A DNA stretch of 64,000 bases from CAWANP01 sp963783445 (GCA_963783445.1 CAWANP010000003.1:186001-250000), one strand, 5' to 3'; positions 45,881-55,433 are shown, numbered from the stretch's first letter. A program made the numbers and translations. The notes: a model not told the origin generated them from the sequence alone.

Positions 45881-46721
45881 ATGGTTGACGATCGCAAGCT
45901 GGCTGAGCTTGAAGCTACCGCCCGCGAGTTGCGCTACCACATCGTCAGGATGATGGGGGCGGACAAGCCCCATCATTTTGGCGGCTCTCTGTCCATCGTG
46001 GAATTGATCACCGCCTTGTATTTCTACAAAATGCGTTATGATCCATCCGATCCCGGGTGGGACGGTCGAGATCGTTTCGTGATGAGCAAGGGGCACACGG
46101 TCCCGACACAGTATGCAGCCCTGGCCAAGCTGGGCGTCATTCCCATGGAGGACTTGCCCACTCTGAAGCAGTTGGGCAGCGTGCTCCAGGGCCATCCCAA
46201 TGCCTGCATGACAGCGGGTCTTGAGGCTTGCACCGGATCGTTGGGCCAAGGGCTGTCGTTTGCCAACGGGATCGCCATGGCCGCTCGGATCCGCAAACTG
46301 GGCATCCGGGTATACTGCCTTATGGGCGACGGCGAACTGCACGAGGGCCAGATCTGGGAAGCGGCCATGGGGAGTTCGACCCACCAACTCGACAACCTGT
46401 GCGCCATCGTGGACAGGAACAGCCTAAAGAGTCAGGGTGCAGGTAGACGAGGCCAAACAGCTAGAGCCACTGGCTCAAAAGTGGGAAGCCTTTGGTTGGC
46501 AAGCCATCACCGTGGACGGGCACAACCTGCACCAGATCTGCGACGCGCTGGACGAGGCAGAGGTCGTCCAAGGCAAGCCGACCGTGATTATCGCCAAAAC
46601 GGTCAAGGGCAAAGGGGTCTCATTCATGGAAGGCCAGTTCCAGTTCCACAATGCGGCCATCACCGAGGAGCAGTGGGCAGAAGCCATGCGGCTGCTGGCG
46701 CCGGACGAGGAGGTAGCGTGA
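45881..46721 (+). CDS. transketolase N-terminal subunit, one frameshift
   Basis: The thiamine-diphosphate (TPP) binding half of a two-subunit transketolase, about 280 codons. It contains HHFGGSLSIVE, the GHPNA block, GSLGQGLSFANGIAMA, the TPP motif MGDGELHEGQIWEA and IVDRNSL. A one-base loss near 46430-46440 breaks the frame. It resumes as VDEAKQLEPLAQKWEAFGW, then VDGHN and TVKGKGVSFME. The stop overlaps the next start as TGATG. Two-subunit transketolases occur in apiose-type pathways (AptA/AptB) and in many archaea and anaerobes. The context here makes a dedicated pathway transketolase plausible. Confidence 0.85.
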
Positions 46722-47671
46722 TGAAATGGAATCTCGGCGACAGGGTAGAGACGCGCGACGCGTATGGTGAAGCCTTGCTGGAGCTAGGCAGCCAGCGTCA
46801 GGATATTGTCGTGCTGGACTCTGACCTCCAGCGGTCAAACAAGACCTACGCTTTTGGGCAAGCGTACCCTGAGAGGTTCTTTGACATGGGCATTGCCGAG
46901 GCCGACATGGTCTGCACCGCGGCCGGCATGGCCGCCACCGGCCTGACCGTATTTGCCACCTCTTTCGCCATGTTCATCCCAGGCCGCGCCTACGATCAGA
47001 TCCGGCTCCAGCTCAGCTACGGGCAGGAGAATGTCAAGATCGTCGGAGTCAGCGCTGGCCTGACCCAGGGCCCCGATGGGGCCACCCACCAGTCTCTCGA
47101 TGACGTTGCGCTGACCCGGCTGCTGCCAGGCATGACCGTGCTGGTTCCCGCCGACGCCACCGAAGCCTACAAGGCCGTATTGGCAGCGGCCGAGATCGCG
47201 ACCCCGGCATACATCCGCCTGGGGCGGTACCCGACGCCCATCATCTTTGGCGAGGATTACCAATTCCGTATCGGTGCGGTTCCCGTGATGCGCGAGGGGG
47301 ATAGCATCGCCATCTATGCCACGGGCATCATGACCGCACTTGCCCTGGATACCGCGGAGATTTTGGCAGATCAAGGCTTTGAGGCCACCGTACTGAATGT
47401 GGCCACGATCAAGCCATTGAATACAGGGGCAATCCTCACGGCCGCTGGCGGCAAGGAACTCTGTGTGACGATGGAGGAGCACTGGGTCAGCGGAGGCTTG
47501 GGCAGCGCTGTTGCGGAGACACTGTCCGAGGTTCGGGGTACCCCTCCCTTACTCCGCTTTGGCGTGCAAGATAGGTTCGGGCAGTCGGGGACTGCCGACG
47601 AATTGTTGGAGTACCATGGACTGACGCCTGCCCAGATGGCTCAGGCCATCTTCGATGTAATTGGCGAGTAG
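46721..47671 (+). CDS. transketolase C-terminal subunit
   Basis: Pyrimidine-binding and C-terminal domains of the same enzyme, 316 residues. It shows VVLDSDLQRSN, FFDMGIAEADMVCTAAGMAATG (quoted in part: MGIAEADM, the Glu for TPP activation), QGPDGATHQSLDD and the C-terminal MEEHWVSGGLGSAVAE. The gene begins at ATG 46721, overlapping the stop of the N-terminal subunit, so the two are translationally coupled. Intact and of normal size. Confidence 0.88.
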   Translation: MKWNLGDRVETRDAYGEALLELGSQRQDIVVLDSDLQRSNKTYAFGQAYPERFFDMGIAEADMVCTAAGMAATGLTVFATSFAMFIPGRAYDQIRLQLSYGQENVKIVGVSAGLTQGPDGATHQSLDDVALTRLLPGMTVLVPADATEAYKAVLAAAEIATPAYIRLGRYPTPIIFGEDYQFRIGAVPVMREGDSIAIYATGIMTALALDTAEILADQGFEATVLNVATIKPLNTGAILTAAGGKELCVTMEEHWVSGGLGSAVAETLSEVRGTPPLLRFGVQDRFGQSGTADELLEYHGLTPAQMAQAIFDVIGE

Positions 47672-47672
47672 C

Positions 47673-47895
47673 TGTCTGCAGAGGACACTTGCAGAGGATG
47701 TCTGCAGAAGACGCTTGCAGAGGATGTCTGCAGAAGACACTTGCAGAGGATGTCTGCAGAAGACACTTGCAGAGGATGTCTGCAGAAGATGCTTACAGAA
47801 GATGTCTGCTGAAGATGCTTGCAGAAGATGCTGCGACGTTGCAGAAGAGGCCTGCAGAAGATGCCGGCTGCAGAAGATGCCGGCTGCAGTAGACG
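47673..47895. repeat. 13-bp tandem repeat (minisatellite)
   Basis: About 17 degenerate copies of a 13-bp unit, alternating GCTTGCAGAGGAT and GTCTGCAGAAGAC types, so the larger period is 26 bp. The central copies (47690-47800) are almost perfect, and the repeat decays toward 47890 where it becomes GCCGGCTGCAG. The unit is not a multiple of three. Open frames over it on either strand are therefore by-products. It fills the gap between the converging transketolase and pyrFE genes. Confidence 0.85.
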
Positions 47896-47901
47896 CCGGC
47901 C

Positions 47902-49353
47902 TCAGCCTCTCAAGATGGCCTGGACTTGATGCTGCTGTCTCTTGCTGATTCGTCCTGCTTCGACCAATAGATCCAGGATTTCGCCCAGGCACAGGACTGC
48001 GTGCAGCCGGTAGCCAGCGTCCTTTAGCTCCTCGCGCCCGCCCTCCTCGCGGTCGATGAGCACCACGACGTCCCGGACTTTTAGCCCGGCCGCTTCCAGC
48101 GGCTCGATGGCTGCCAGCTTGCTGCCACCCGTGGTGATCAGATCGTCCAGCACCACGGCCCGGTCGCCAGGGCAATATTCTCCCTCGATCTGCTGCGCGG
48201 TGCCGTAGGCCTTGACCTCTTTGCGAGGGTAGATCATGGGCAAGCCCAGCTCCAGCGCCACCGCCGTGCCAATGGGCAGCGCAGCATAGGGAATGGCAGC
48301 CAGGCGAAGCCCATCCAGGCTCCGGGCCGCTTTTGCATCCCCAATCGCCAAGATCTCCTCTATCAGTCCTGCGTAGGCGTGGGCGACCTGGCGCAGGACG
48401 TCCGGATGGGAGGCCAGCAACCGCAGGTCGATGTAGATCGGAGATTTCTTGCCCGAGGCCAGGGTGAACTCGCCGAACTTGACGGCGCCGATATCGGCCA
48501 GGGCCAGGGCCAACTCGGCTTTTAATGAGCGTGCTGCGTAGGGACTTGGCCGAGGTGCTTTGGAACCAGCGCCTTCAGGTACAGCACTGGATCTCGCGGC
48601 GTTTATCTGCTGGCGCAGGTCCCAGGCCGCCTGGCGGGGGTCGCCGGCATAGATGACTCCCCGCGAAGCACTGACAACCACGCCCAGACCATCTGCACGC
48701 AGCCCGGCTGCCAACGCCGCCTCCAGGTCGCCGCCCTGAGCACCGACGCCGGGCAGAAGGATCCATGCCTCGGGAGCCAGGGCGCGGATACGGGCCAGGG
48801 CCTGGGGATAGGTCGCCCCCACGACAAGTCCCGTGCCCCAGGCCGCAGCCTTTTCGGCCACAATCTCGTACAGCGGCCGGTCAGGGCAAGGGAGGGTCTG
48901 CAGATCGGTCGCCCCTGGGTTCGAGGTGTGGCATAGCAGAAAAACGCCCCGCTCCGCGTAGGCGGTAAACGGGGCTACTGAATCGCTCCCCAGGTAGGGG
49001 TTCACTGTGAGGGCATCAGCCCCCCAGACTTTGAAGGCGGCACGGGCGTATGCTTCCGCTGTGGAACCAATGTCACCCCGCTTGGCGTCCAAAATGACCG
49101 GAACGCCGGCGGTGTTGTGGATATAGGCCACGGTCCGGCGCAGGGACTCCAGACCCTCCGGGCCCGCAGACTCGTAAAAGGCAAAGTTCGGTTTGTAGGC
49201 ACAGACCAGGTCCCGCGTGGCGTCTATGACCCGCTGGTTGAAACTGAAAAGGTCGTCACCTGCCGACAGGCGCTCTGGTCGCGGATCCAAGCCCACGCAT
49301 AGCAGACTCTGGTTCCGTTGGGCGGCCCCTTCCAACTGCTGATAGAATCCCAT
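47902..49353 (-). CDS. pyrF-pyrE: fused OMP decarboxylase-orotate phosphoribosyltransferase
   Basis: Bifunctional last steps of UMP synthesis, 483 residues from ATG 49353. Residues of about 1-275 are the OMP decarboxylase of the PyrF type 2 group (LDAKRGDIGSTAEAYA with the catalytic Lys and Asp, LCHTSNPGATD). Residues of about 300-483 are orotate phosphoribosyltransferase, with the PRPP motif AVVLDDLITTGGSKL and the MIYPRKEVKAYGT segment. The order is decarboxylase first, opposite to eukaryotic UMP synthase. Together with pyrD-pyrK this gives three or four pathway enzymes in the window, on the same strand. Confidence 0.93.
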   Translation of the reverse strand: MGFYQQLEGAAQRNQSLLCVGLDPRPERLSAGDDLFSFNQRVIDATRDLVCAYKPNFAFYESAGPEGLESLRRTVAYIHNTAGVPVILDAKRGDIGSTAEAYARAAFKVWGADALTVNPYLGSDSVAPFTAYAERGVFLLCHTSNPGATDLQTLPCPDRPLYEIVAEKAAAWGTGLVVGATYPQALARIRALAPEAWILLPGVGAQGGDLEAALAAGLRADGLGVVVSASRGVIYAGDPRQAAWDLRQQINAARSSAVPEGAGSKAPRPSPYAARSLKAELALALADIGAVKFGEFTLASGKKSPIYIDLRLLASHPDVLRQVAHAYAGLIEEILAIGDAKAARSLDGLRLAAIPYAALPIGTAVALELGLPMIYPRKEVKAYGTAQQIEGEYCPGDRAVVLDDLITTGGSKLAAIEPLEAAGLKVRDVVVLIDREEGGREELKDAGYRLHAVLCLGEILDLLVEAGRISKRQQHQVQAILRG

Positions 49354-49388
49354 CCTTCCCCCTGTGGTCGTGCATTGCCTTTCAGTGA

Positions 49389-49748
49389 TCACTGGTTGCA
49401 GGTCGTGTCCACCTTCCTGTCGCCTTCGGTACGGAAAGAAATGCCGCAGGCGCAAGAGGCCACAGCGTTGGGATTGTCCACCTGAAAACCGGTGCCCATC
49501 AGGGTATCCTGGTAATCGATGCGGGCCCCTTCCAACAACTGAGCGCTGAATGGATCGACGTAGAGCCGGACCCCCTCGTTCTCAATGACGGCGTCGTCTT
49601 CCCGAGCCGCATTTTCGTAGCTCATCCCATACTGGAGGCCAGCGCAGCCGCCAGCTTGAACAAAGACCCGCAGGCCCTGATCCGGCAGGTCTTTCTGCGC
49701 GAGCAGGCGTCGTAGCTGGCTCGCCGCTGCCTCGGTTAATGTGATCAT
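49389..49748 (-). CDS. HesB/IscA/ErpA-type Fe-S carrier
   Basis: A 119-residue A-type Fe-S carrier protein. It begins MITLTEAAASQLRRLL. The first Cys is in VQAGGCAGLQYGM, and the other two fall near the end in SCACGISF, all three canonical positions. LLEGARIDYQDTLMGTGFQVDNPNA (quoted by parts: DYQDTLMGTGF, NPNA) precedes them. It lies 36 bp downstream of dtd and just upstream of pyrFE in the same direction. It would pass clusters to apoproteins such as the Hdr and Mo enzymes. Confidence 0.92.
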   Translation of the reverse strand: MITLTEAAASQLRRLLAQKDLPDQGLRVFVQAGGCAGLQYGMSYENAAREDDAVIENEGVRLYVDPFSAQLLEGARIDYQDTLMGTGFQVDNPNAVASCACGISFRTEGDRKVDTTCNQ

Positions 49749-49786
49749 CTGCCCATCTCCTTTCCAGGGCTGGGAACTCGGCCCAA

Positions 49787-50242
49787 CTAGCGCTTGAGAT
49801 CGTCGGTGTCCAGAATGATGGTAAATGGGCCGTCATTGTGGATTTCCACGAGCATCGAGGCCCCAAACTCGCCGGTAGCAACGTGACTGATGCCGGCCTG
49901 CCGCAGTTGGCTGGCGAAATCGTCCATCAGTGGGGCGGCGACGTCGGGCGGAGCGGCGTGGACAAAGCTGGGCCGCCGGCCTTTGCGGCAGTCGGCGTAC
50001 AATGTGAATTGGGAAATGACCAGGGCCTCACCGCCCACGTCGAGGATGGAGAGGTTGGTTTTCCCCTCGCCGTCAGAAAAGATGCGCAGGTTGGCGATCT
50101 TGGCTGCCAGGCGACCGGCCTCAGGCTGACCGTCGCCGTGGCCGGCTCCCAGGAGAATGACCAGACCCGGACCAATGGCGCCGATGGTCTTGCCCTCAAC
50201 GGCGACCTGCCCTTTCTGTACGCGCTGGATGACCGCTCGCAT
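49787..50242 (-). CDS. dtd: D-aminoacyl-tRNA deacylase
   Basis: Proofreading enzyme that removes D-amino acids from tRNA, 151 residues from ATG 50242. Family signatures visible are MRAVIQRV at the start, SQFTLYAD near residue 80 and NDGPFTI near the end, where the Gly-cisPro motif reads GP. The length is normal. It leads the dtd-hesB-pyrFE run on the minus strand. Confidence 0.93.
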   Translation of the reverse strand: MRAVIQRVQKGQVAVEGKTIGAIGPGLVILLGAGHGDGQPEAGRLAAKIANLRIFSDGEGKTNLSILDVGGEALVISQFTLYADCRKGRRPSFVHAAPPDVAAPLMDDFASQLRQAGISHVATGEFGASMLVEIHNDGPFTIILDTDDLKR

Positions 50243-50828
50243 GGCTCCTGTGCTCCTCTCGCTGGTACCTGGTGTTGTCATTCTAGCCTGTGGCTGCCAA
50301 AAAGTCAAACAAGCACCTTCCTGCTGGCTTGTACGACATCGGGCAATTGCATCTTGTTCTGGGAGCCTGAAATCGCCAGTCAATCACCGAAACTGTCATC
50401 GCAAGGAGCGAGCGCTGTTTGCGAGCGACAGCCTATCCCGAGTTTCTCGAGGGAAAGCGATCCCCACCTGTAAGAGTGAGATTGCTTTGCTTCGGCAGAA
50501 GCGCTTTCGCTCGCAATGGCGGGGTTGGATGCGATGGCCCTGGGCTCGACGCCCCGGTCCCTGCCGAGGCCGTGGTCGGCCGGGTCGTGGCGGTCAAGAC
50601 AGGGCAGCAAGCCTTTTCGCTGGATACCGCCCAGGCGCGGTTACTGGGTTGGTGCCTGGTCTGGTGTCTGTGGGCCAGGCGGCGGGGTACCTGGCGACCT
50701 CTGTCCCGGCTCACGCACCGCTTCGCTCGGATGTTGAGGCCATAAGTGACGGACGTGCGCACCTACTCTTACCTAAAGACAAATTGCATGACCCGCGCAA
50801 AACTGCCGAAGCGTTCTGTCTGCCAAGA
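50243..50828. other. gene-free stretch with a MITE-like repeat
   Basis: No protein family is recognisable here on either strand. The part 50395-50520 is an inverted-repeat element (separate entry). The rest, 50521-50828, is GC-rich sequence with open frames that lack coding character and resemble no family known to me. Confidence 0.5.
50395..50520. mobile_element. MITE-like inverted-repeat element
   Basis: A 126-bp element whose ends GTCATCGCAAGGAGCGAGCG and (complement) GCCATTGCGAGCGAAAGCGC are near-matching inverted repeats of about 21 bp. Its inside contains CGATCCCCACCTG-like sequence. It belongs to the GTCATTGCGAGGAGCGAAG type dispersed in Chloroflexota genomes. It has no transposase. 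Confidence 0.55.
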
Positions 50829-51077
50829 TTAGCCCCGAAAGTATCGGGCAAGGAAAGTCGGAACAGGATCTTGTTTGGCAGCTGAGCCTCCCCCAGGTTG
50901 CCGCTGCCGGGTCTCGGGCCGTACCGCACGCGTGATCCAGCCGATGTAGTCGTTCTGCTGGTAGGGGGGGCGGTTGCGATAGGCGGCCATCAATCCCTGT
51001 GCCAGAAGGGCTTCCCGAACATCGTCCGGCATTTCATAGCGAGGTCTCTTGAGGCCTGAGGCCTGTTTAGCGCTCAT
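50829..51077 (-). CDS. YdeI/OmpD-associated (OmdA) domain protein, short
   Basis: An 82-residue protein. Residues of about 15-57 (MPDDVREALLAQGL and YQQNDYIGWITRAVRPETR, quoted by parts) match the OmdA-type domain of YdeI-like proteins, whose function is not well known. The last 25 residues have no family match, and the usual trailing RRI segment is missing. A frameshift near the C terminus is therefore likely. It is isolated between repeats and a PIN remnant. Confidence 0.6.
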   Translation of the reverse strand: MSAKQASGLKRPRYEMPDDVREALLAQGLMAAYRNRPPYQQNDYIGWITRAVRPETRQRQPGGGSAAKQDPVPTFLARYFRG

Positions 51078-51296
51078 GCAAGGGTTCCCCTGGGCTCAAG
51101 TCGCCGGCACCGGATCCTGATGCCGGTTCAGAGGACTGATACTGGCATTTTGGTCGCCGGCATCGGGTCCGTGACCGGTGCCAGGTTGCTGAACGGAGCA
51201 GAAAGCGCCAGGTCACGGACGCTTCGACTCAGCTTGGCGCAGGCCTGGCTCGAGCGGTGAGACGGAGCGATTATAACACAGGGAGGCGCGGCTCAC

Positions 51297-51413
51297 AAGG
51301 TCGGGTTTATGGACGCTCTGATTGCGGCGATGGCCCTGCAGGGGCGGCTGAGCCTGGTTACAGGCAATGTGGACGATTTCGCTGACCCGGGTGTTGTGAT
51401 TGTCAAGCCCTGG
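51297..51413 (+). pseudogene. PIN-domain (VapC-like) toxin C-terminal remnant
   Basis: Only the end of a PIN domain is readable: DALIAAMALQGRLSLVTGNV, then DDFADPGVVIVKPW, matching the usual DALIAATAL, LVTRNxKDF and NPW tail of VapC toxins. The N-terminal acidic residues are missing and no VapB antitoxin is seen. From 51078 to 51641 this is the only recognisable coding material. Confidence 0.55.
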
Positions 51414-51641
51414 CAGCGTTCGCTGCTTCGGCTTTGCCCCCGAACCAGCCCAGGCTGCCATTCTCGACATCGCAAGACAGACAGTTCGCTGCAAAGCGCC
51501 TATCCTCGCGCAGGTTCGCCCTGGCTTCCGCCCTGTGTTGGCTGGTTCAGCCATGATTTGGCGCGCCCGCAGCATGGCCGCAAGCCGCGTGAGGATCCCG
51601 GTCGCGGCGGTGCTCTACCCCGGGAAGTCTCACCGCCAGCC

Positions 51642-51670
51642 TTGACTTTCGGCTATTATTATGGTATAAA
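51642..51670 (+). promoter_or_regulatory. promoter of the sensor kinase gene
   Basis: TTGACT (51642-51647), 17-bp spacer, TATAAA (51665-51670), in an AT-rich island of about 40 bp. Confidence 0.7.
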
Positions 51671-51722
51671 TATTATATAGAGAAGAGCATTGCCGATGGC
51701 CTTTGCCCGGAAGGAAAAATGG

Positions 51723-53385
51723 ATGAATAGCCCAAGAGTTTGGCAGGCACTGCTGGCCCTGATCTCCAGGGTTGGCGCGAACCCCGACGACGATGAGGAG
51801 ACACAACTCCAGAAGGCCATCCTCGTGGGTACGACGCTCATGGTCAGCGTGGCTGCTGCTCTGTGGGGGCTGACCTACCTGTTCTTCGATGAGCCGGTTG
51901 CCGCTGCCATCCCCCTCTTTTACGCGTTCTTTTCCGCCATCTACCTTGTCACTTTCGGGATGTCCCGCTACTTTGAGTTCTTTCGCTTTGCCCAGTTCTT
52001 GCTGTCGCTGGTCCTGCCCTTCCTGCTGATGCTGTCCCTGGGAGGCTATATCAGCGGCAGCGCGGTCATTGTGTGGGCGTTCATCGCGCCCCTGGCCGCG
52101 ATCCTGGGCGGGCGGTGGCGCCAGGCCACCTACCAGTTCCTGGCCTACCTGGCCCTGCTCATCGCCGCCGGTCTGCTGCAACCCTATCTGCGGACCGGGA
52201 ACAATCTGCCCGGCGCAGTGATCATTGCCTTCTTTGTGGTGAACCTGGGCACTGTATCGTCTATCGCCCTGGCGGTTCTGGTCTACTTTGTGAGACAAAA
52301 AGACCTGTCCATCGAGTTGATGCGCAAGAACCGGGAGCTGGAACAGGCCTATCTGCAGCAGGAGATCATGCTGCGGCAGAGTGAGAAACTGGCGACCCTG
52401 GGCAAGCTGAGCGCGGGCATGGCCCACGAGCTGAACAATCCGGCCGCCGCTGCCCAGCGGGGCGCGGAACAGTTGCGGGAGGAGATCTCGCAATTGCAGA
52501 AGGTCCAGTTCGACTTGGGCGCGCAGGGCCTTTCTGCATCGCAGCTTGAGGTCCTGGCGGCCTGCAGGCAACTGATGGAGGAGCGGGCCAGACACCCGCT
52601 GGACCTGGACCCTCTGGCGCGTAGCGACCGTGAATACGAGATAGAGTCCTGCCTGGAGGATAGGGGGGTCGAAAATGCCTGGGAAGCCGCGCCCCTGCTG
52701 GTCGACCTGGGCTACGAACCCGATACGTTGGCCGAGCTGGAAGCGGGCTTTACGGCCGAACAGTTTCCGAAGGTTGTCGCTTCGCAGAGCAATCTCTATG
52801 CCACGCACAGCTTGCTGGCAGAGATCGGACAGGGGGCAGGCCGGATTGTCGAAATCGTCAGGGCGCTGAAGTCCTATACGCTACCTGGACCAGGCGCCGG
52901 TACAGAGCGTCGACGTCCACGAGGGCCTGGACAATACGCTGGTCATGCTGCGCAACAAGCTCAAAGGAGGGATAGGCGTCCGGCGCGACTATGCCGCGGA
53001 CCTGCCTCGCATCCAGGCTTATGGCAGCGAGCTGAACCAGGTTTGGACGAATATCATCGACAACGCGGTAGGCGCGATGGAGGGCCAGGGTGATCTTGTC
53101 CTGAAGACGTACCAGCGGGACGATTGGGTGGTGGTGGAGGTCCACGATACGGGTCCCGGGATCGCGGAGGAGGTTCTGCCGCAGATCTTTGACCCATTCT
53201 TTACCACCAAGGCGCCGGGTGAGGGCACCGGGCTGGGGCTGAACATCAGCCACAACATCGTCGTACAGAAACACCTGGGCGAGATCGCCGCCCGCTCCCG
53301 GCCAGGGGCGACCTGTTTTGAGGTCAGGCTGCCGGTGGATTTTGAGGGGAATGGAGAAGGGCTGGAAGGGAAGCCGCATAGGTGA
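51723..53385 (+). CDS. membrane sensor histidine kinase, one frameshift
   Basis: A kinase of about 554 codons. Residues of about 40-200 form six transmembrane helices. A coiled coil (RKNRELEQAYLQQEIMLRQSEK, by parts) leads to the H box GMAHELNNPAAAAQRG with the phospho-acceptor His. A one-base insertion near 52885 shifts the frame after ALKSYT, and it resumes as VDVHEGLDNTL. The ATPase domain follows, with NQVWTNIIDNAVGAM (N box), DTGPGI (G1), FFTTKAPGEGTGLGL (F and G2). The insert between H and N boxes (about 100 residues) is long. No response regulator is adjacent. ATG 51723 follows GGAAAAA; 51696 is an alternative start. Confidence 0.82.
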
Positions 53386-53412
53386 CCTCGTGCGCTCGCT
53401 CGCATCTGGGGA

Positions 53413-53572
53413 TGCTTGCTCCTCGGGGGGAGTGAGGGTTTGGTAAATGACCTCCGTCTCGCAGTTCCCACAGATCGCATCTGGGGATGCTTACTCCTCG
53501 GAGGAGAAAATTGGGTGATTGCTCCTCGGGGGAGTAAAGTGGGCGATTGCTCCTCGGGGGGAGTAAAGGTTT
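53413..53572. repeat. four CTCCTCGG hairpin repeats with duplicated gene end
   Basis: Four copies of a TGCTCCTCGGGGGGAGT-like hairpin (near 53418, 53493, 53520, 53549), two preceded by GCATCTGGGGATGCTT. Between copies 1 and 2 lies GGTTTGGTAAATGACCTCCG (53437-53456), a degenerate duplicate of the U32 gene end at 53568-53587. The region from 53386 to 53570 thus grew by local duplication. Confidence 0.65.
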
Positions 53573-55433
53573 AGTAGATAACCTCCATCTCGCAAGCCCC
53601 ACAGTCAAAGCGCAGGCGGTAGCGGTGTCCCTCCTCGTCGACGAGGTACAGCGGTCCCTCAAGCCGGCCGGCTTTGGACGTGCCGTCGCACAGCCCCAGT
53701 TGGTGCTGGATGCAGTAGCGGGTACGCATGACCACCTTGCCGCCCATCATGAGCCCCGATTCGGCGGCCGGGGCGACCTCTTCCACGCCGTGGCGCCGGT
53801 AGAAGGCCACGGCCTGCTGGTTCAGCGCGTTGCCGCGGTAGGTCAGCGTGGTCTCGTGGATAGGGGGCCTGATTTCGTTGGATCTCGCCCCGCAGAACGG
53901 GCCGGTTGGCGGCTCGCGCCATTAGCAGGCGTTCCAGCGTCTCTCGGCGCAGGGCGTTGAGCGCCGCGACCGGTAGAAAATAGGGCCGGTCCCAGGCCAG
54001 ATCCACGCCCATGCAGGCAAAGGGTGTGTCCCCGGTCTTGGCCAGTTGCTTGCGCGCTGCGGCCGCGGCTTTTTCGGGCTTGTGCGCGGGTTCTGTTTCT
54101 GCTGCGAGCATAGCGGCCGCGACGTTGCCGTCCTCATCCCTGGCGTACAGGACAAAGCCCTCCGGCTTGTTTTCCAGACGCAGGCGCACCGCGATCTTGC
54201 GCACCGGCCGGCTGCGCTCGACCTGCCGCAGAAAGGCATGATCATGGTTGCGGTAGACCTTCAGGCCCTGGTGGATGCCGGCGATCTTGTCCGGGGTGAC
54301 CCGCAGGGCGTGGGAGTCATGGGCGACGGATTGTACGGCATTGACGACCGTTCCGCCCAGCGCGTGCTGGTCGTCAAACCAGCACAGGCCATCACCGCTG
54401 TGCAGCGGGACGGTTGTCTCCAGCTCAAAGCGGGGCCCTCGCACGGCGGACACCGTGCCGAGGTACTCGCCCACCATTTTGGGGGAATCCAGGGCCCCGG
54501 GCGGCTCGCCGCGCCCCTGGAGGAAATGGGTCGTAAAGCCCCGGTTGAAAGTTTTGCTGAGGTCGGGCTCAAAATCAATGCTGCTGCGGCCTGAGGAGCT
54601 GCGCCCCCAGTCGCGCGCCGCAAGCACACGGTCCAGCTCGCGGCGGTACCCGCTGACCACGTTGGTGACATAGGCCCGGTCCTTGAGCCGGCCCTCGATC
54701 TTGAAGGACGTGACGCCCGCGTCGAGCAGGTCGTCCAGGTGCGCGGAGAGGTTGAGGTCGTGCAGCGAGAGCAGATGGCGGTTCTTGACCACCTCCCGGC
54801 CATCGCCGTCGACCAGCGTGTACCTGCGCCGGCAGGGCTGGGCGCACTCGCCGCGGTTGCCGCTTCGCCCGCCAATGGCATAGCTCATGTAGCACTGCCC
54901 GCTGTAGCTCACGCACAGCGCGCCGTGGACAAAGGACTCCAGCTCGATAGAGGTCCGGGCGCGGATGGCGCGGATCTGGGCCAGGCTCAGCTCGCGGGCC
55001 AGGATGGCGCGCCGGAACCCGACCTGCTCCAGAAAGGCCAGCCGCTCGGGGGTGTGGTTGTGCATCTGCGTGCTGGCGATCAGGGCCAGGGGCGGCAGGT
55101 CGCTTTCCAGCAGGCCCACGTCCTGGATGATGGCGGCGTCCACGCCCATGTCGTAGAGCTGGTGGAGCAGGCGCACGGCTTCGGGCAGCTCGTGATCGTG
55201 CAGCAGGGTATTGACGGTGACATATACGCGCGCCCAGTAGGTGTGGGCATGGGCCGCAGGGCGGCGATGTCGTCCAGCGAATTGCCGGCTTTGCCCCGCG
55301 CCCCAAAGCGGCCGGCGCCAATATAGACGGCATCGGCGCCGCTGTCGATGGCAGCGACGCCGCCGTCCCGGTCCTTTGCCGGAGCGAGGAGTTCGATCCG
55401 GGGTTTTGTGTTGTCACCTTGAGAGGTAGTCAA
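53571..55433 (-). CDS. U32 family peptidase/RlhA-like RNA-modification protein, frameshifted
   Basis: A U32-family protein of about 620 codons, including the C-terminal DUF3656 region. These proteins are now linked to prephenate- or Fe-S-dependent hydroxylation of rRNA and tRNA (RlhA, TrhP) rather than collagen digestion. It starts at TTG 55433 behind GAGGA, with IELLAPAKDRDG. Then come VYVTVNTLLHDHEL, SGQCYMSYAIGGRSGNRGECAQPCRRRY (by parts: SGQCYMS, GNRGECAQPCR) and FKIEGRLKD. Two shifts, near 55250 and 53870, break the frame. After them the tail reads VVMRTRYCIQHQLGLC and FDCGACEMEV. The Cys positions of the Fe-S or metal site are intact. Confidence 0.82.

Noticed and set aside
47673..47895. 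CRISPR array or coding repeat protein
   Set aside because: The 13-bp units have no spacers, and the period is not a multiple of three.
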